In this document: in pieces, positions 61,601-64,000 of the stretch
Numbering within the stretch: the stretch's first letter is position 1
How the letters are laid out: the number at the start of each line of letters is the position of its first letter
NCBI GenBank assembly: GCA_017936685.1
Contig: JAGBFA010000015.1
Coordinates: 1-64,000, forward strand
DNA from: Alistipes sp.
GTDB taxonomy: Bacteria; Bacteroidota; Bacteroidia; Bacteroidales; Rikenellaceae
Direction: 5' to 3'
DNA length: 64,000 bases
Made by a program: the position numbers and the translations under genes
Notes under the pieces: generated by a model
Seen by the model: only the letters and a program-made list of their open reading frames with translations
Databases searched by the model: none
Told to the model about the DNA's origin: nothing

Positions 61601-61636
61601 GTGAGGTAATCGGGGAGATTGCCTCACTTTACTTTT
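61601..61636 (+). terminator. Intrinsic terminator between small ORF and TonB receptor
   Basis: GTGAGGTAATC (61601-61611) pairs with GATTGCCTCAC (61617-61627; one G-T pair) around GGGGA, followed by TTTACTTTTTT. It would end the transcript from 61449 before the receptor gene, or act as an attenuator. Confidence 0.75.
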
Positions 61637-61722
61637 TTATTATACTGACACCAACAACTCTCCGACAAGACAAACGCAAACATACTGAACACAATTTTTA
61701 TTAACTTTTAAATCAAAATCGT

Positions 61723-64000
61723 ATGAAGAAACTTTACTTCTTGATTATCTCGATCTTCATGGTCGGTGCGGTATGCGCACAGTCCTCGAAGACGAGTGTC
61801 AGCGGAACGGTTGTCGACGAGACCGGCGCGCCTCTGATCGGTGCCACGGTCACCGTCCCCGGCACATCGCTGGGTGAAGCTACCGATGCAAGCGGTAATT
61901 TCGTATTGAACGTAACGCCCGACACGGATCGCGTCGTGGTATCGTTCATCGGTTACAAGGAGGTCGTAGTGGAGATCGCCAAGGGTAAAGCCGCAAAGCT
62001 CGGCACCATCACCCTTCAGACCGACACCAAGATGCTCGAAGACGTGGTCATCACGCAGTCGATCGCCGTTCAGCGCAAGACTCCCGTGGCCGTGGCTTCG
62101 GTCAATTTCGACTACATCGAGGAGAAGCTCGGCGGACAGGAGTTCCCCGAGGTGCTCAAATCGACTCCGGGTGTCTATGCTACCAAGCAGGGCGGCGGTT
62201 ACGGAGACTCGCGTATCAACATGCGCGGTTTCGAGTCGGCCAACATCGCTGTGATGATCAACGGCGTGCCCATCAACGACATGGAGTGGGGCGGCGTATA
62301 CTGGTCTAACTGGGCAGGTCTGTCGGAGGTGACCCGTTCAATGCAGACTCAGCGCGGTCTGGGTGCCTCGAAGATCTCGGCTCCCTCGGTCGGCGGTACG
62401 ATCAACATCGTCACCAAGAGCCTCGATGCCAAGGCCGGCGGCTCGTTCTCTTACGGTATCGGCAACGACGGTGCCAACCAGATGACCTTCACCATCTCGT
62501 CGGGCGTAACCGAAAACGGCTGGGCCGTAACGGTTCTCGGCGGCCACAAGTGGGGCAAGGGTTACATACAGGGCACCGACTACAACGCATGGAACTACTT
62601 TGTCAACGTATCGAAGCGTATCGGCGACAACCACCAGCTCTCGCTGACTGCATTCGGAGCACCCCAGGAGCACTGGCAGCGCAGCAACTACGACGGTCTG
62701 ACAATCGCAGGCTGGCAGCAGATGAAGCAGTACATGGGCGATGACAAGTCACCCTACCGCTACAACCCCACCTACGGTTTCGATAAGAACGGCCAGCGTC
62801 GTACCTCGGCCTTCAACAAGTATCACAAGCCTCAGATCTCACTCAACCACCAGTGGCAGATCAACGATCACTCGTCGCTCTCGTCGGTGATCTACGCATC
62901 TATCGCCAGCGGTTACGGTTACAGCGGCGACGGCACCTCGGAGTATTCGGGCAAGTGGTATGGTGCCAACAACGGTTCGCTCAGCATGGATTTCCGCAAT
63001 GAGGACGGTACGTTCAACTACGGAGCCATTCAGGACATCAACGCCGCCAGTGCCACGGGTTCGCAGATGATCATGGCCAAGTCGATCAACAACCACCAGT
63101 GGTACGGTCTTCTCTCGACCTACACCAACCAGCTCACCAGCAACTTGGAGCTGAGTGCCGGTATCGACCTGCGCTACTACGTGGGCGAGCATACCAAGAT
63201 CATCACCGACCTCTACGACGGTGCATATTACATCGACCGCTACCGTCGCAACGTACAGGTGCGCAACAACGCCATTGCAGCCGATAACAATTGGGTTTAC
63301 GCCAAATTGGGCGTAGGCGACAACATCTATCGCGACTACGACGGCCACGTATTGCAGGAGGGTCTGTTCGCTCAGTTGGAGTATTCGTCGGCACGCTGGA
63401 CGGCATTCGTATCGGGTTCGCTCTCTAACACGGGCTACTGGCGTTACGACCGCTTCTACTACGATGCCGATCACGCCAAGTCGGAGACTGTCAACTTCCT
63501 CGGCTACACGGTCAAGGGTGGTGTCAACTTCAACATCGACCGTTACAACAACGTATTCTTCAACATAGGTTACATCTCGCGTGCTCCCTTCTTCTCGGGC
63601 GGCGCATTCCTTAACTCGACCATCAGCAACGCCGTCAACAACGACGCCGTCAACGAAAAGATCTTCTCGGCCGAGGTCGGCTACGGCTTCAAGTCGAGCA
63701 AGTTCGCCTTGAATCTCAATGCTTACTATACGCTGTGGATGGATAAGACCATGACCGCTACGGGCAACGACTACCAGTACGAGCTGGACGGTGTCATGGT
63801 AACCGACCGTCCCAAGATCAACCTGCAAGGTGTCGATGCACGCCACATGGGTATCGAGCTCGACTTCGTGGCACAGCCCACCAAGTGGCTCGACATCAAC
63901 GGTATGTTGTCGTGGGGTGACTGGCAGTGGAACAGCAACGCCACCGGTCTGTGGTACAACGAGGCCGGACAGCCCATGGCCGACAGCAAGGGTACTATCG
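61723..64000 (+). CDS. TonB-dependent outer-membrane receptor (partial, runs off right edge)
   Basis: At least 759 residues. Signal peptide (KKLYFLIISIFMVGAVCAQ), then a carboxypeptidase-like regulatory domain (SVSGTVVDETGAPLIGATVTV, VVVSFIGYKEVVVEI). Plug domain from about 105: TKMLEDVVITQSIAVQ, TPGVYATKQGGGYGDSRINM, GFESANIAVMINGVPINDME and GASKISAPSVGGTINIVTKS. Barrel strands rich in aromatic residues continue to the window end. The plug is of the general TonB-receptor type rather than the longer SusC type, and no SusD partner is visible in the window. The ligand is unknown. Confidence 0.93.
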   Translation, partial: MKKLYFLIISIFMVGAVCAQSSKTSVSGTVVDETGAPLIGATVTVPGTSLGEATDASGNFVLNVTPDTDRVVVSFIGYKEVVVEIAKGKAAKLGTITLQTDTKMLEDVVITQSIAVQRKTPVAVASVNFDYIEEKLGGQEFPEVLKSTPGVYATKQGGGYGDSRINMRGFESANIAVMINGVPINDMEWGGVYWSNWAGLSEVTRSMQTQRGLGASKISAPSVGGTINIVTKSLDAKAGGSFSYGIGNDGANQMTFTISSGVTENGWAVTVLGGHKWGKGYIQGTDYNAWNYFVNVSKRIGDNHQLSLTAFGAPQEHWQRSNYDGLTIAGWQQMKQYMGDDKSPYRYNPTYGFDKNGQRRTSAFNKYHKPQISLNHQWQINDHSSLSSVIYASIASGYGYSGDGTSEYSGKWYGANNGSLSMDFRNEDGTFNYGAIQDINAASATGSQMIMAKSINNHQWYGLLSTYTNQLTSNLELSAGIDLRYYVGEHTKIITDLYDGAYYIDRYRRNVQVRNNAIAADNNWVYAKLGVGDNIYRDYDGHVLQEGLFAQLEYSSARWTAFVSGSLSNTGYWRYDRFYYDADHAKSETVNFLGYTVKGGVNFNIDRYNNVFFNIGYISRAPFFSGGAFLNSTISNAVNNDAVNEKIFSAEVGYGFKSSKFALNLNAYYTLWMDKTMTATGNDYQYELDGVMVTDRPKINLQGVDARHMGIELDFVAQPTKWLDINGMLSWGDWQWNSNATGLWYNEAGQPMADSKGTI

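Noticed and set aside
62839..63846. 335-codon open frame on the minus strand
   Set aside because: Shadow of the TonB receptor gene; the receptor frame is unambiguous.

Overview
The window looks like a chromosome segment of a Bacteroidales bacterium, probably a gut Rikenellaceae/Alistipes-like species (genus is an inference). The evidence is many promoters with the Bacteroidetes -7 box TAnnTTTG, a UpxY-type capsule antiterminator, a TonB-dependent receptor with a carboxypeptidase-like regulatory domain, and an RteC-like protein.

Layout. (1) 1-20.9 kb: part of an HK97-like siphovirus prophage, nearly all on the minus strand. From right to left in transcription order it has an RteC-like regulator (broken by a 9-T tract), a small DNA-binding protein, a lambda O-like initiator with internal repeats, a DnaC-like loader, an HNH nuclease, an integrase, P27/TerL terminases, portal, prohead protease, capsid, connectors, tail terminator, tail tube, and tail chaperones joined by a predicted -1 frameshift. 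A candidate unimolecular spanin, a D12 adenine methylase and a large distal tail protein running off the left edge follow. Plus-strand cargo interrupts it: HigBA, an AbiE-like toxin-antitoxin pair and a DUF3825 protein. No tape-measure gene is visible. (2) 21.2-30.7 kb: an AT-rich, translationally coupled four-gene operon ending in a 1734-residue DEAD/DEAH helicase with a Druantia/DISARM-type C-terminus. Its three partners match no family I recognise; this is the best candidate for an undescribed defence system. (3) 31.2-31.9 kb: integrase arm-type repeats, then two copies of a 74-bp repeat (a tRNA-Ser-like 3' end plus terminator), marking the right end(s) of integrated elements. (4) 32-36 kb: small housekeeping and stress-type genes. 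(5) 36.3-52.6 kb: a 16-gene capsule/surface polysaccharide operon on the minus strand with UpxY, sugar transferase, Ugd, Wzx, Wzy and glycosyltransferases, plus an unusual set of four ATP-grasp enzymes, an opine-dehydrogenase-like protein and a CapA-like protein. (6) 52.86-53.18 kb: an invertible promoter bounded by perfect 21-bp inverted repeats next to a tyrosine recombinase gene. In this assembly the promoter points away from the capsule operon (OFF). (7) 54.6-64 kb: AraC-type regulator, WG-repeat protein, PNPOx-like protein, tRNA-Met, ndk, a K+ channel-like protein, mscL, and a TonB receptor preceded by a small ORF and an intrinsic terminator.

How it works together. The capsule operon appears phase-variable through DNA inversion and controlled by UpxY. 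The prophage and the helicase operon form a mobile defence and cargo region stacked at what looks like a tRNA-Ser integration site whose intact copy would lie left of the window. Three exact 9-G/C tracts (acyltransferase coding sequence, invertible segment, small ORF before the TonB receptor) may add slipped-strand variation.
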